From Hippasteria phrygiana (taxonomy: Eukaryota; Echinodermata; Asteroidea; Valvatida; Goniasteridae): DNA of 64,000 nt. Numbering within the stretch: the first letter of the stretch is position 1; each line of letters starts with the position of its first letter. The stretch is from assembly GCA_037893225.1 (NCBI GenBank), contig JAZGUH010000145.1:1798001-1862000 (forward strand), in the 5' to 3' direction. The notes under the pieces are model-generated. The model saw only the letters and a list, made by a program, of their open reading frames with translations. It had not been told where the DNA came from and did not search any database. Of this stretch, positions 60,901 through 64,000 are shown one piece after another. A program made the translations under genes and the position numbers.

Positions 60901-63720
60901 CCAACTTGAAAAAGACGTGTTTTTTTAGCCATTGTTTTAAAATTAAAGATACTTAATCATCTGTGACTGCTGCGAAACCAGGAAGGTGTTTATTGAAAGT
61001 TGATGAACCACCCTTTGTGATGCAGCCATATTTACAGTGATCAAGGTCATAACATAATTTTAGTACACTGTGTTAAGACAATGAAAATCAGCCAAATAAT
61101 GATGCACAAGTTACTACTCATATGATACTCGAGATAAGATGTGATTAAAGGAAAAGGAAATTAAAAGATAAAAAGCTGACAGAATTAGTTGGATAGTTAG
61201 GCAAAAGGTGTACTTACAAGTATTATGTTTCTGATGAACAGATTTTTGTTTTGTTATGCCCCCTGTGTCAGACTTGAGTTACAATATGGTGACTTTGAGA
61301 AACTGCCTTGCAAATGTCAGTCAAGGATGTTAGAAATATACTTTATGTTCACTCTCTAGAAGCAAGTGTGATACTTTAACTTGTATCACCCATTTCTGAG
61401 AGTGGTTTTAGCAATTACAAATTCCAGCTGTACTTTTAATAGTTTTCAACATTAAATTGCTGTTCATCAGGGCTGTAGTCGAGTCCCTGCAAGTCCTTTC
61501 ACAAGTCCTTTCACAAGTCCTTTCACAAGTCCTTTCACAAGTCCTTTCATAAAGCTGGTCACAAGTAACTGGATGAACAATGACAAAGGAATGCCTTTGT
61601 CAAAGCTCATTTGAATAGCTTGTGATGGGAATTAGGACTGGAGGGCTTGTGATGGACTTGCAGGGACTTGTGATGGACTTGCAGGGACTTGTGATGGACT
61701 TGTGATGGGCTGTAGTGGAGCCGATTTCACGAAACCTTGCGCAATTGCGCAACTGTACTTACGCCAAAATTTATTGCGTAAGTTGCGCAACATCTGTGAC
61801 ATTTCTAAAATCAATTTCACTAAAGTTACACAGTGCGTAAGTCGCTGACTTGCGCCACAAATTATGGCGTAACTTATGCACTCGTTTTAGGTGGCTTAAG
61901 TTGTCCGCAAAAAACACTGAAATGATGACTTAGCTAGCTGAGGGTGAGCATAGTAGAGCCGTTAGTTGCTCAAATCATTTATTAAATTCACTAGATTATT
62001 TCAGAGAGTAATGAAATTATCATCTGCTCTCGGTTTACCTGTGAGATATTTCTAAAAGTTGCCATCCATTTTTTTTTTTGAGCGAAGTTTCAAAAATGAA
62101 AAGTTTAAAAATGGCGACTACAGTTCAATTTTACGACTGTTCTGTGTATTTTTATTGTTGTAACTCAAACAGTCGTCGTAAAAGCGGCATTCAGCCTCGT
62201 CCGCGATGTATAAAATATATAAAATATTGCGCAGCTACGCAGTGTTTCGTGAAATGGATTGCAAGGATGTAGCGCAGCTGCGCAACATTTTTATAGCGCA
62301 AGTCCTACGCCATGGCGTAAGTTACGCACACTTTCGTGAAATCGGCTGCTGCTGTTTATAAATTTATTTTGCCGAAACTTTGTAGAGGATTTTTTTAAAA
62401 ATCAGAAAAATGACAGGTGTCATGCAAAAGGTACAGTCAAAATGTCCCAAAAATATATATTTCCTCATTTTAAAAATAGTTTTTTATTTCAACTAAAACA
62501 TTATATATTTTCTAAGATTTCATTTTCTTTCTTTTTTAGACCAAAAAAGCAGTGCTGTTGTTTTTCACCAAGATATTTCCTGTGATGTTTGACTTGATCA
62601 TTCTCGTCTTCGTTATCATGTGAGTAAGGCATACCAGATTGCTTCTTAACACCAGACATTAGTAGGATCTACATTTAGTTTTTTTGTAATTCCCAACAGA
62701 AAGATGTTTAAAATCATGCTTGACCAAAATCACATGCTCGACCAAAATCACGTCCTTGACCAAAATCACGTCCTTGACCAAAATCACGTCCTTGACCTAA
62801 ATCACATGTTTAACCAAAATCACGTCCTTGACCTAAATCACATGTTTTAAACCAAAATCACGTCCTTGACCAAAATCACCTCTAAGATTAATGCTAAATC
62901 ACATCCTGTTTTCACATCCTGTTTTCACGTCTTCGAAATCACATGTAGGATTAACCCTCGCTCTCTCGGTGCCAAAATGGAGCCAACTACCCTACCTATC
63001 AAAACTAAGTTGAGTTTCAGGTTGAAACACACAAGCTGTTGGAGAGGAAGGGCTTAGGTTTTTTGATAAGTTATGATAGTTATAACAGTAGGAGGGTTAA
63101 AGAGTAAAATCATGATGACATTTTTTGCTTTTATGACCAAATTCTGAATGTGATTTTAGACACGTATGTTTGGACATGTAAAGGCAGCCATACAATCTGG
63201 TTGGTAAGGACCTGGCATCTTCTTTGGAACCCCTTCATGTCTGACACTCTGTTGCTTCATTGAGCCTCTATCCTTTTGTTCCTATGTCCAAACTTTCAGG
63301 CACTCTACTCCTTGGCTGTCTCATCACATCCTTTCACTGTTGTTGTTCCAAAGGCTAGTACTGTGAGATACTCTTCAAAATGTTTCCCTTGTAGTGCCTC
63401 TCTTTGAAACTGCTTAGGCGTGTGGGCGAATTACAAACGGTGTGTGAATTGTTGGACGGTATGTGAATTGTTGGAATAAAATCAACTAAGCATGTAGTAA
63501 TAAATATTGTATAATTGGTAGAAGCCAATTCATTTGGGTGGGGAGAAGGAAAAAAAAACTTCCTTTGGCTTGGAGCTCATGTCTGATTATGCATTTGTCT
63601 TTATTTCAGGTTCTTGTACGCTATTGTTGGATTTGAGCTGTTCTACTATAAGACACCCAATCGGAACTACACTTCTGGACATTATGATTATAACTGTCAT
63701 CTTGGCTTTGAATCTGTGGG
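27213..63720 (+). CDS. TPCN-like: Two-pore channel (TPC) family cation channel, 16 exons, 3' end outside the window
   Basis: Exon ends join in one frame for 835 codons plus 2 nt. Order: Ser/Pro-rich N-terminus (1-250); a pre-S1 helix with LAAAHIDDAINGR, comparable to the family's acidic pre-S1 motif; domain I S1 about 309-327, S2 337-357, S3 378-399, S4 400-418, S5 437-456, filter STENYPE 501-507, S6 520-546; linker with EF-hands at 573-584 (degenerate) and 611-622 (canonical); domain II S1 about 668-683, S2-S4 690-766, S5 from 776. TPCs are homodimeric cation channels, in animals mostly of endosomes and lysosomes, gated by NAADP-linked factors, PI(3,5)P2 or voltage depending on paralogue. 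About 290 residues before S1 is much longer than in the human TPCs. Domain II pore, S6 and the C-terminus lie beyond the window. Family assignment is firm; the paralogue (1, 2 or 3) is unresolved. Confidence 0.9.
28013..28153. mobile_element. TTAA-flanked 141-bp MITE, copy 1
   Basis: TTAA at 28009-28012 and 28154-28157 flank TCCTCCC ... AGTAGGAGGG. It closely matches 62955-63096 inside (GGAGCCAACTACCCTA, ACACACAAGCTGT). It lies 50 bp into intron 1. Confidence 0.85.
28384..28855. repeat. CTTGACTTG-type degenerate repeat clusters
   Basis: Two clusters (28384-28480 and 28738-28855) of GACTTGACTTGGGACTTG-like units, both in the same orientation and separated by about 260 bp of unique sequence. 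The sequence GACTTGAGTCCGAGT-like at the edge suggests a MITE with expanded subterminal repeats. Confidence 0.6.
28860..30095. other. Intron 1 interior, no exon seen
   Basis: Small chance ORFs only. A TACATGTACATG run is at 29232-29258. TTAACCCTCCTGTTCTCAAGG at 29865 with AAAATGGAGCCAGC is a left-end fragment of the 28013/62955 MITE family. Confidence 0.4.
30100..30420. mobile_element. Diverged MITE of the GAAAGTTAAC family, copy 3
   Basis: CAATTAAAGGTTAGCATGAG at the left and repeated AAATTGGG/AACTGGGAAAATAT units inside resemble the copies at 11966 and 19240. The right end is not clear. Confidence 0.5.
30571..30716 (+). CDS. TPCN-like: Channel exon 2: pre-S1 helix
   Basis: Acceptor CTTTGACAG|CAC, donor AT|GTAAGT. 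Residues 251-298 plus two bases of 299. LKLAAAHIDDAINGRGKW corresponds to the conserved segment before S1 in TPCs, followed by a basic AFFTSRKGQ stretch. It joins exon 3 in frame across a 14.4 kb intron. Confidence 0.88.
32312..32575 (+). repeat. GC-rich repeat Z, copy 1
   Basis: Begins TACAGTACAGCCCACAAGTA then GTTTCAAGAACGAGCGAGG, with many AACGAGCGAGG/CGAGACGAGACGAG units. The start and the unit recur in reverse orientation at 44070-44285. Probably a non-autonomous transposon with the ACAGTACAGCCCAC end; the far end is not resolved. Confidence 0.65.
34195..34240. repeat. (TA)n-type microsatellite
   Basis: Alternating TATA with a TACATACATACA tail. Simple repeat. Confidence 0.8.
34739..34840. 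other. GC-rich patch within AT-rich intron
   Basis: CAGAGCTCGACAAATCCCGGG followed by overlapping CCCGGGC/CCGGGCAACC motifs. TGTCGAGCTCTG, the inverse of its start, occurs at 38469-38480. This may be the end of a dispersed element, but the pair spans another insertion, so I do not delimit one. Confidence 0.35.
35490..35566 (+). repeat. Left part of a target segment split by a 2.7 kb insertion
   Basis: TGCTGTATTCTGCTTGGC ... CTGATTTCATCTAA matches 40553-40627. In that second copy the sequence runs straight on into ATATGGTGGTGCTGGGTCTG, which here appears only at 38292. Confidence 0.85.
35625..35815. repeat. Subterminal CCGTGAAA cluster, left
   Basis: Six CCGTGA/TCACGG motifs in about 190 bp, for example TCCGTGAAAACACC, TCCGTGAAAATCC, TTTTTCACGGTG. 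Such clusters commonly bind transposase in non-autonomous elements. Confidence 0.7.
36238..36742 (+). repeat. Dispersed repeat W, copy 1, nested in the 2.7 kb insertion
   Basis: About 505 bp, closely matching 40930-41445: CGGGGGACGTATTAAGCC, CAAACATGGCGGGCAGCG, TTACCCCCGGTGTAATTGTC, CTATGCAAATTAGTGGGCG. Both copies end at GGTTCGTGCCTCCTGC. Confidence 0.9.
36743..38069. other. Interior of the 2.7 kb insertion, no gene
   Basis: The 110-codon ORF at 36901-37233 lacks any recognisable domain, and its first part is low complexity. It is unlikely to be the transposase. The rest is AT-rich. Confidence 0.4.
38070..38245. repeat. Subterminal CCGTGAAA cluster, right
   Basis: Four motifs: ACACCGTGAAATC, AACCGTGAAAAAACC, ATCCGTGAAACATCC and TTTCACGGAAAA. 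They mirror the left cluster at 35625-35815. Confidence 0.7.
38292..38380 (+). repeat. Right part of the split target segment
   Basis: ATATGGTGGTGCTGGGTCTG ... CAATTTTATAA continues the match to 40628-40712 after the inserted element ends. Confidence 0.85.
38750..39170 (+). repeat. Direct duplication V, copy 1
   Basis: Matches 40110-40535: CATGTTAAACATTTCGAGGT, GTAATAATATGGAATTT, CCTCCATTTGA.TTCCATGTATA, AAATTCAAGATGGCAG and TTCCAAATGAAAAGAAAGA. The second copy is about 1.36 kb downstream in the same orientation. Confidence 0.85.
39001..39435. mobile_element. GGGTGTATTCGAAACCCCGTTCT-ended MITE, copy 1
   Basis: Left end TGGGTGTTTTCGAAACCCCG and right end AGAACGGGGTTTCGAATACA are inverted. 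A left-end remnant is at 40399 and a related element at 50564-50990. Target duplication not resolved. Confidence 0.65.
39440..40109. other. Intron 2 interior, no feature beyond an ATT/AAT run
   Basis: A (TTA)n-type stretch is at 39890-39918. No exon recognised. Confidence 0.4.
40110..40535 (+). repeat. Direct duplication V, copy 2
   Basis: Second copy of 38750-39170, with indels. After 40545 it passes directly into the target segment at 40553, unlike copy 1. Confidence 0.85.
40553..40712 (+). repeat. Uninterrupted (empty-site) copy of the target segment
   Basis: CTGATTTCATCTAAATATGGTGG at 40615-40637 is continuous, with a single TAA at 40625-40627, where the other copy carries the 2.7 kb insertion bracketed by TAA. 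Confidence 0.9.
40930..41445 (+). repeat. Dispersed repeat W, copy 2
   Basis: Matches 36238-36742 to the same end, GGTTCGTGCCTCCTGC. Because this copy lies outside the 2.7 kb insertion, W is an independent repeat. Confidence 0.9.
41990..42300 (+). mobile_element. tRNA-derived SINE-like element, copy 1
   Basis: Shares CAATGCGAACGTATATCA, a tRNA-like stretch (GGCTGCTTAATTAGTACGG with GGATCCTGGATCTAATC), then AAAAGATTTCTTAAGTTT and AATCAAATGGTTATTTTTA with copies at 42535 and 43370. A and B boxes are degenerate. Confidence 0.65.
42402..42524. mobile_element. 123-bp hairpin element with 39-bp inverted arms
   Basis: AGCATTTGAAAGTCTCGTTA leads an arm ending CCGTAAAAATAGCC; the other arm (42486-42524) is its inverse with a few mismatches. 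A third arm lies at 43624-43663 beside SINE copy 3. Confidence 0.8.
42535..42720 (+). mobile_element. tRNA-derived SINE-like element, copy 2
   Basis: GCTTCGGTAGCGTAATTGG plus TAAGGCGTCTGATTTTGATG and GGGGTCCCTGGATCAAG give tRNA-like A- and B-box regions. The tail (TTAATCAAATGGTTATTTTT) matches copies 1 and 3. Confidence 0.7.
42788..42853. repeat. 16-bp tandem repeat, 4 copies
   Basis: CCCAGGTCAACTCGTA repeated four times without change. Confidence 0.97.
43135..43252. repeat. Palindromic AAATCGTTNAAACGATTT array
   Basis: Five successive imperfect palindromes of 18-20 bp (AAATCGTTTAAACGATTT, AAATCGTTCAAACGATTT, AAATTGTTCAAACGATTT, AAATCTTTCAAACGATTT, AAATCTTTCTAACGATTT) spaced about 24-27 bp, then a half site. 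A single AAATCGTTTGGAC follows at 43333. Confidence 0.92.
43370..43625 (-). mobile_element. tRNA-derived SINE-like element, copy 3
   Basis: On the minus strand, GGTAGCTCGAGCGGTAGGGC is a good A box and GGATCGAACCCC a good B box (43493-43575), the most tRNA-like of the three copies. The tail TTTAATCAAATGGTTATTTC matches the others. A functional tRNA is unlikely because the acceptor stem does not pair. Confidence 0.72.
44070..44285 (-). repeat. GC-rich repeat Z, copy 2
   Basis: Inverse of 32312-32575: ends CTCGTTCTTGAAACTACTTG then TGGGCTGTACTGTA. The interior again has many CGAGCGAGG-type units. Confidence 0.65.
44479..45006 (-). repeat. Dispersed repeat X, copy 2
   Basis: Reverse-orientation copy of 10777-11320, from CCTCCTACTATTTCACCATA to GTATACCTGCTGTACA. 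It ends only 120 bp upstream of channel exon 3. Confidence 0.88.
45127..45228 (+). CDS. TPCN-like: Channel exon 3: domain I S1
   Basis: Acceptor TTTTACAG|G, donor AA|GTAAGT. Residues 299-333. RCFMYVVLLAAALHMMLIFF is the first transmembrane helix, followed by EPPPVGK, comparable to the E.P motif after S1 in TPCs. Confidence 0.9.
45250..45686 (+). mobile_element. hAT-like MITE, copy 3
   Basis: TAGGGCTGTCCCG ... GAACAGCCCTA, with flanks TTTAGATG and TTTGGTTG (6 of 8 match). Same orientation as copy 2. It starts 21 bp after the exon 3 donor. Confidence 0.88.
46143..46268 (+). CDS. TPCN-like: Channel exon 4: domain I S2
   Basis: Acceptor CTTGTCTAG|A, donor AG|GTAAGA. Residues 333-375. AVFVLTVISLLVYAVDVCVH is S2, with the acidic D352 in the position usual for a voltage-sensor domain, then GFLSWRVFWSLDENKWIR toward S3. 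Confidence 0.9.
46341..46361. repeat. C homopolymer run
   Basis: About 20 consecutive C. It creates glycine-rich ORFs on the minus strand that are not genes. Confidence 0.9.
46830..47172 (+). pseudogene. SAP-like domain remnant of a transposon protein
   Basis: MDNNFEGWNVKKLQTFLQER then GVSITGYLKKELVELCASA has the helix-turn-helix spacing and the W, LK and KKELVELC pattern of a SAP DNA-binding motif. After a frameshift near 46940 the frame continues DNRPESFKSQLDKRLKDAGC and GFTKDFSNIPDYL, ending at the stop at 47173. I recall this N-terminus from transposon-related proteins in marine invertebrates, some with YqaJ-type nuclease domains; that link is inference. Confidence 0.5.
47100..47665. repeat. 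Direct repeat, about 145 bp, copies 397 bp apart
   Basis: TATTCGTAAA ... CAATTTCTGCAAGACCAGTC ... ACCTTGCTCAACGGAATC ... AGAGATTTTGTTGATG at about 47122-47270 recurs with few changes at about 47519-47665. Confidence 0.88.
47930..48261 (-). pseudogene. THAP zinc-finger remnant, frameshifted
   Basis: Starts MPAKKHCSYETCNSDSRF in one frame and continues in another as PFPKPKSNREKCLRWKK then ENVTYNTYICSKHFVGG and DPIPA. The C-x4-C pair, the conserved Pro/Trp positions and the later C-x2-H (CSKHF) give the C2CH pattern of a THAP DNA-binding domain. One frameshift lies near 48170. It has no intact downstream transposase. Confidence 0.7.
48500..49050. other. Intron 4 interior, no feature recognised
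   Basis: Short ORFs only. GCAACAGCAATGGATTT and GCAACGGCGATGGATTT form a small imperfect direct repeat near 48940-48990. Confidence 0.35.
49058..49303. mobile_element. CAGGGRCCAATTTCA-ended MITE
   Basis: Left end CAGGGGCCAATTTCATG and right end TGTGAAATTGGTCCCTG are inverted. The interior is built from GCTAAGCA/TGCTTAGC repeats. Related in style to the 61719 element. Confidence 0.7.
49489..49561 (+). CDS. TPCN-like: Channel exon 5: domain I S3
   Basis: Acceptor TCTTCCAG|A, donor GTT|GTAAGT. Residues 375-399. EFVFLCMFSVDFIMLVIQEI is S3; the internal Asp is in the position expected for the charge-transfer region of a voltage sensor. Confidence 0.88.
49726..49930. repeat. Degenerate GTGACTCAGTCACATG repeats
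   Basis: About ten imperfect units combining TGTGAC, TCAGTCAC and GTCACAT, with the palindrome TGACTCAGTCA recurring. Origin unknown. Confidence 0.7.
49935..50555. other. Intron 5 interior, no feature recognised
   Basis: AT-rich with small chance ORFs. No exon or repeat partner seen. Confidence 0.35.
50564..50990. mobile_element. GGGYGTATT-ended MITE, copy 2
   Basis: Left end TGGGCGTATTTGAAAACCTC and right end GAGAACGGGGTTTGGAATACACC are inverted and resemble the ends of 39001-39435. The interior differs, with CGAGAACAC motifs. A CTA on each side may be a 3-bp target duplication. Confidence 0.6.
51183..51293 (+). CDS. TPCN-like: Channel exon 6: domain I S4 and S4-S5 linker
   Basis: Acceptor ATATCAACAG|CGT, donor AAA|GTGAGT. 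Residues 400-436. RLLQPFRCLRAVIIICKLK places basic residues at 400, 406, 409, 416 and 418. It aligns with the LLRPFFLLQ-type segment of human TPC2 but carries more arginines. Confidence 0.9.
51425..51638. mobile_element. TTAA-flanked MITE, CCCCTTG ends, copy 2
   Basis: TTAA at 51421-51424 and 51639-51642 flank CCCCTTGCGTACGG ... GGTCAAGGGG. The interior (CACCAGGCCGG, TTTCAATCCATTATTG, TTTGCTTGGCTGC) matches 20936-21193. Confidence 0.88.
51723..52155. mobile_element. Tigger/pogo-like MITE, TA-flanked
   Basis: CAGTGGAACGCCGCTATA at the left and TATAGCAGCGTTCCAATG at the right (2 mismatches to a perfect inverse), flanked by TA at 51721-51722 and 52156-52157. CAGTGGAACC-like termini with TA duplication are characteristic of Tigger/pogo elements. 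TTCGGTATAGC recurs several times inside. It encodes no transposase. Confidence 0.88.
52291..52433 (+). CDS. TPCN-like: Channel exon 7: domain I S5 and pore turret
   Basis: Acceptor CTACCACAG|ACA, donor GG|GTGAGT. Residues 437-484. TFVIILIFIILFSAMGVHLF is S5. The turret contains three N-glycosylation sequons at N466, N472 and N476 and cysteines 465 and 473. Three sequons in the domain I turret are unlike the human TPCs, whose known glycosylation is in domain II. Confidence 0.9.
52620..53750. other. Intron 7 interior with a tRNA-SINE fragment near 53120-53175
   Basis: GTTGTAGACGACTGCACTTG, then GAGGTTGTGGGTTCAAGTC, resembles tRNA-derived A/B boxes of a decayed SINE. The rest is AT-rich without exons. 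53760-53960 repeats CCCTGTGGAGAC three or four times. Confidence 0.4.
54031..54097 (+). CDS. TPCN-like: Channel exon 8: domain I pore helix and filter
   Basis: Acceptor TTTATTTTAG|T, donor CCA|GTGAGT. Residues 484-506. LRLFVLLSTENYP is the pore helix and selectivity filter, aligned with LLVLLTTANNPD in human TPC2. Confidence 0.92.
54372..54690. mobile_element. TTAA MITE, CCCCTTGCG family 2, copy 2 (diverged)
   Basis: TTAA at 54368-54371, then CCCCATGTGTCTGGCAG. AATAGGCACCACACTGAATAG and TTGAAACATGAATGG match 24669-24907 and 56300-56545. The right end TATTCAAGAAGTTCAA is mutated. Confidence 0.65.
54792..54913 (+). CDS. TPCN-like: Channel exon 9: domain I filter end and S6
   Basis: Acceptor ATCTGACAG|GAA, donor TG|GTGAGT. 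Residues 507-547. EIMIPAYKKSSW matches the post-filter PDVMIPAYSKN of human TPC2. S6 is FFYFGIFVFVGVFFLTAILL through AIIVDSY; TPC proteins have NLL at the TAILL position. Confidence 0.92.
54931..55178 (+). mobile_element. AGTCGAGTCC-ended MITE with 12-bp units
   Basis: CAGGGCTGTAGTCGAGTCC at the left, and its inverse with one mismatch at the right. AAGTCCTTTCAC units occur near the left end and GGACTTGTGATGGACTTGCA units near the right. Source-type copy of the family whose unit is expanded at 9776-10325. It starts 17 bp after the exon 9 donor. Confidence 0.88.
55190..56120. other. Intron 9 interior
   Basis: Holds a tRNA-like SINE at 55838-55915. 55240-55320 is AT-rich with an ATTATTATTATTA run; nothing else recognised. 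Confidence 0.4.
55838..55915 (+). mobile_element. tRNA-like sequence, probably SINE or tRNA pseudogene
   Basis: TAGCTCAGTTGGTAGAGTA is a near-perfect A-box/D-arm and GGTTTAAATCCC a near-perfect B-box/T-arm. GGCAAGA and TCCTGCC pair as an acceptor stem with one mismatch. Six extra bases (TACATG) between acceptor and D arm argue against a working tRNA. Confidence 0.65.
56123..56273 (+). CDS. TPCN-like: Channel exon 10: interdomain linker, first EF-hand-like motif
   Basis: Acceptor GTAAATCAG|G, donor CAG|GTATGT. Residues 547-597. A strongly basic helix (FAKKHVKKERSRERAEL) leads from S6 into AWNLMDPLGKGSLPIYDEKF. The loop at 573-584 keeps D1 and G6 but lacks acidic residues at 3, 5 and 9, so it should not bind calcium. 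Confidence 0.9.
56300..56545. mobile_element. CCCCTTGCG family 2 MITE fragment, copy 3
   Basis: GTCCTATTCATTGCACTTG, TGTGAATGAAAGCTTTGTTT and TGAGTATATGCAGGAATGCG match 24669-24907 and 54372-54690. Terminal TTAA motifs are lost. It begins 27 bp after exon 10. Confidence 0.65.
56550..57480. other. Intron 10 interior
   Basis: AACACCTCATCCACAGATTC near 56676 and its inverse GAATCTGTGGGTGAGGTGTT near 57006, and GCAGCATTCTATTTTACCTC near 57090, suggest a further inverted-repeat element of about 350 bp. A second pair (TTTACTGCTTTATGTCGTAGTGTAG-like near 57038 and CTACACCACTTGAAGCAGTA near 57165) also looks inverted. No exon. Confidence 0.45.
57481..57618 (+). CDS. TPCN-like: Channel exon 11: canonical EF-hand
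   Basis: Acceptor TGTATTTCAG|AAC, donor ATG|GTAAGA. Residues 598-643. The loop DSNQDEVIDSLE (611-622) has D1, N3, D5, D9 and E12 with Ile at 8, a full calcium-binding pattern; only the usual Gly at 6 is Glu. The flanking helices are MNMQLISYL and WTIRLNEALSFEFE. Confidence 0.92.
57825..57990. mobile_element. Fragment of the GATTTCACGAAA MITE family
   Basis: GGCCAATTTCACAAAACCTTG, TTATTGCGTAAGTTGTCAAC and AAAATCGATTTCACGATAGTTA match the first part of 61719-62347 with many changes. The right half is missing. Confidence 0.7.
58268..58371 (+). CDS. TPCN-like: Channel exon 12: domain II pre-S1 and S1 start
   Basis: Acceptor TTTCTAACAG|AGC, donor TG|GTAAGA. Residues 644-678. A basic segment (YYNVKRVAKKVILSDWFAR) precedes the start of domain II S1 (AIMVLIIVHC). 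Confidence 0.88.
58440..58640. repeat. CCCTCCTACT-type degenerate MITE
   Basis: AAACCCTCCTACTATTTATA at the left and CATGTAGGAGGGTCAAAA at the right are inverted ends like those of the 28013/62955 elements and of repeat X. The TTAA flanks are lost. The interior is unrelated. Confidence 0.5.
58668..58860 (+). repeat. Dispersed repeat Y, copy 2
   Basis: Opposite-orientation partner of 26455-26640 (GTGGAAGTTACGTACC, CTGGGTATAGGTCTGAAAAT, GAAAAACCATAAGGG-like). Boundaries approximate. Confidence 0.6.
59130..59220 (+). CDS. TPCN-like: Channel exon 13: domain II S1 end and S2
   Basis: Acceptor TTGTCTGCAG|C, donor GTG|GTGAGT. Residues 678-708. ILFCLEWRGMAESVRLGI ends S1 and its loop; AIGKSVIVGIFV starts S2. 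Confidence 0.9.
59385..59520 (+). mobile_element. tRNA-SINE fragment
   Basis: GGTTCGAATCCCGCC is a perfect B-box/T-arm sequence. It is followed by GAGTCAAATGTGGATTGGTT and GCGGTTTTCCTCCTTACTCT, a likely SINE body. No A box precedes it, so the 5' end is lost. Confidence 0.5.
59805..59996 (+). CDS. TPCN-like: Channel exon 14: domain II S2-S4
   Basis: Acceptor GGTGACTAG|GTG, donor CAG|GTAAGC. Residues 709-772. VEACLRVFIDWRILKEVLEV corresponds to the E.LLKV and D motifs of S2-S3 in TPCs; IDVILIVGALGNNIL is S3. The S4 position reads FSVLGGLAVAFRVGSNSAQ with a single arginine (R765). Confidence 0.92.
60150..60285 (+). other. Orphan hammerhead-like hairpin between TA microsatellites
   Basis: CTGAAGA (exact CUGANGA), an AGGTGC-ATT-GCACC hairpin and GAAA occur in hammerhead order at 60190-60214, followed by GCTC ... 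GAGC as a possible stem III. TA repeats lie at about 60152-60166 and 60252-60282. No Penelope coding sequence is nearby, so this may be a solo terminal repeat. A proper NUH cleavage triplet is not evident. Confidence 0.4.
60300..61460. other. Intron 14 interior
   Basis: GTGGGTTTGAGCCCAGTCCT near 60396 resembles a SINE B box. ACACATTCTGGCACGGATAC and TAATTTTAAATATTA near 60766-60800 resemble 15108-15150, a dispersed repeat pair. No exon recognised. Confidence 0.45.
61468..61718 (+). mobile_element. AGTCGAGTCC-ended MITE, copy 3
   Basis: CAGGGCTGTAGTCGAGTCC at the left, then five AAGTCCTTTCAC units, TGAACAATGACAAAGGAATG, TTGAATAGCTTGTGATGGGA and a set of GGACTTGTGAT units. The right end is mutated (GGGCTGTAGTGG) and abuts the next element. 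Confidence 0.85.
61719..62347. mobile_element. 629-bp MITE with 16-bp perfect inverted ends
   Basis: AGCCGATTTCACGAAA at 61719-61734 and its exact inverse at 62332-62347. GCGTAAGTTGCGCAA-type motifs repeat near both ends. The 64-codon ORF inside has no recognisable domain. A fragment lies at 57825-57990. Confidence 0.9.
62540..62619 (+). CDS. TPCN-like: Channel exon 15: domain II S4-S5 linker and S5
   Basis: Acceptor CTTTCTTTTTTAG|ACC, donor AT|GTGAGT. Residues 773-799. TKKAVLLFFTKIFPVMFDLI continues as ILVFVIM, the linker and first part of S5. Confidence 0.9.
62716..62890. repeat. 18-bp tandem repeat (CTTGACCAAAATCACGTC)
   Basis: About nine imperfect copies, some with CTAAATCACATG in place of CAAAATCACGTC. 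Simple intronic minisatellite. Confidence 0.92.
62955..63096. mobile_element. TTAA-flanked 142-bp MITE, copy 2
   Basis: TTAA at 62951-62954 and 63097-63100 flank CCCTCGCTC ... AGTAGGAGGG. About 80 percent similar by eye to 28013-28153 over the whole length. Confidence 0.85.
63610..63720 (+). CDS. TPCN-like: Channel exon 16: domain II S5 end and turret
   Basis: Acceptor TTATTTCAG|G, donor GG|GTAAGA. Residues 799-836. FLYAIVGFELFYYK matches VFAIIGINLF in human TPC2. The turret has one N-glycosylation sequon (N818). The frame is left in phase 2, so the pore exon must lie to the right of the window. Confidence 0.9.
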
Positions 63721-64000
63721 GTAAGAATCCGAGAACTTATTTAAAAGTTGGTTGAAATTAGAGCAGGTGTATCAATTTTAACTGTCCATACGTTGAATTA
63801 ATACCAAATATGACCAGGACATGTCAAGATGGTTGGAAACGGAAAATATCAAAATCTGAAAATATCAATTATGGCATTTCCAGAAAATACAAGTTATAAG
63901 CTTTAATTATATGTATTGTGTGTTGATGTAGTTTCTTCCTAGCTCACAATATAACCTTTTGAAGATGCTGGAGACAGAACCACTTATTTTGAGAAGATGA
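63721..64000 (+). other. TPCN-like: Start of intron 16, cut by the window edge
   Basis: GTAAGA donor, then AT-rich sequence. No further exon before the end of the window. Confidence 0.6.

Overview
The window is animal genomic DNA: split genes with GT-AG introns, dense transposon debris and AT-rich introns full of short TACATG runs. Penelope-like retroelements, a THAP-domain remnant, tRNA-derived SINEs and a two-pore-channel gene suggest a marine invertebrate, perhaps a deuterostome such as a sea star or lancelet. That placement is inference; nothing here fixes the species. No bacterial-type operon, rRNA or CRISPR array is visible.

Only one host gene can be supported. It lies on the + strand from about 27.2 kb to the right edge, as 16 coding exons (ATG at 27213, last visible exon ending at 63720) that run out of the window. 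All 15 junctions between visible exons keep one reading frame, giving 835 complete codons plus 2 nt. The product is a two-pore channel (TPC/TPCN family): a long Ser/Pro-rich N-terminus, domain I (S1-S6 and pore), a linker with one degenerate and one canonical EF-hand, and domain II from S1 to the start of the pore loop. The domain II pore, S6 and C-terminus lie beyond the window.

Layout: 0.2-1.5 kb, a minisatellite with a unit of about 124 bp. 1.56-6.2 kb, an element with roughly 1 kb inverted arms that encloses a minus-strand transposon-protein remnant and a broken Penelope element. 6.3-27 kb, no gene, but hAT-like, TTAA-flanked, TA-flanked and other MITEs, a 12-bp minisatellite, a repeat carrying nuclear-receptor-type DR1 motifs, and a well-preserved 5'-truncated Penelope copy (16.68-18.58 kb). 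27.2-30.7 kb, channel exons 1-2. 30.7-45.1 kb, a 14.4 kb intron holding a 2.7 kb transposon-like insertion whose empty site also lies in the window, a cluster of tRNA-SINEs, and palindromic arrays. 45.1-63.7 kb, exons 3-16, with introns holding a decayed THAP/SAP-type transposon, a Tigger-like MITE and further MITEs.

Apart from the channel, almost everything recognisable is mobile or repetitive DNA. Many elements are defined by paired copies, terminal inverted repeats or target-site duplications read directly from the sequence. Superfamily names for the MITEs rest on terminal motif and target-site length only.
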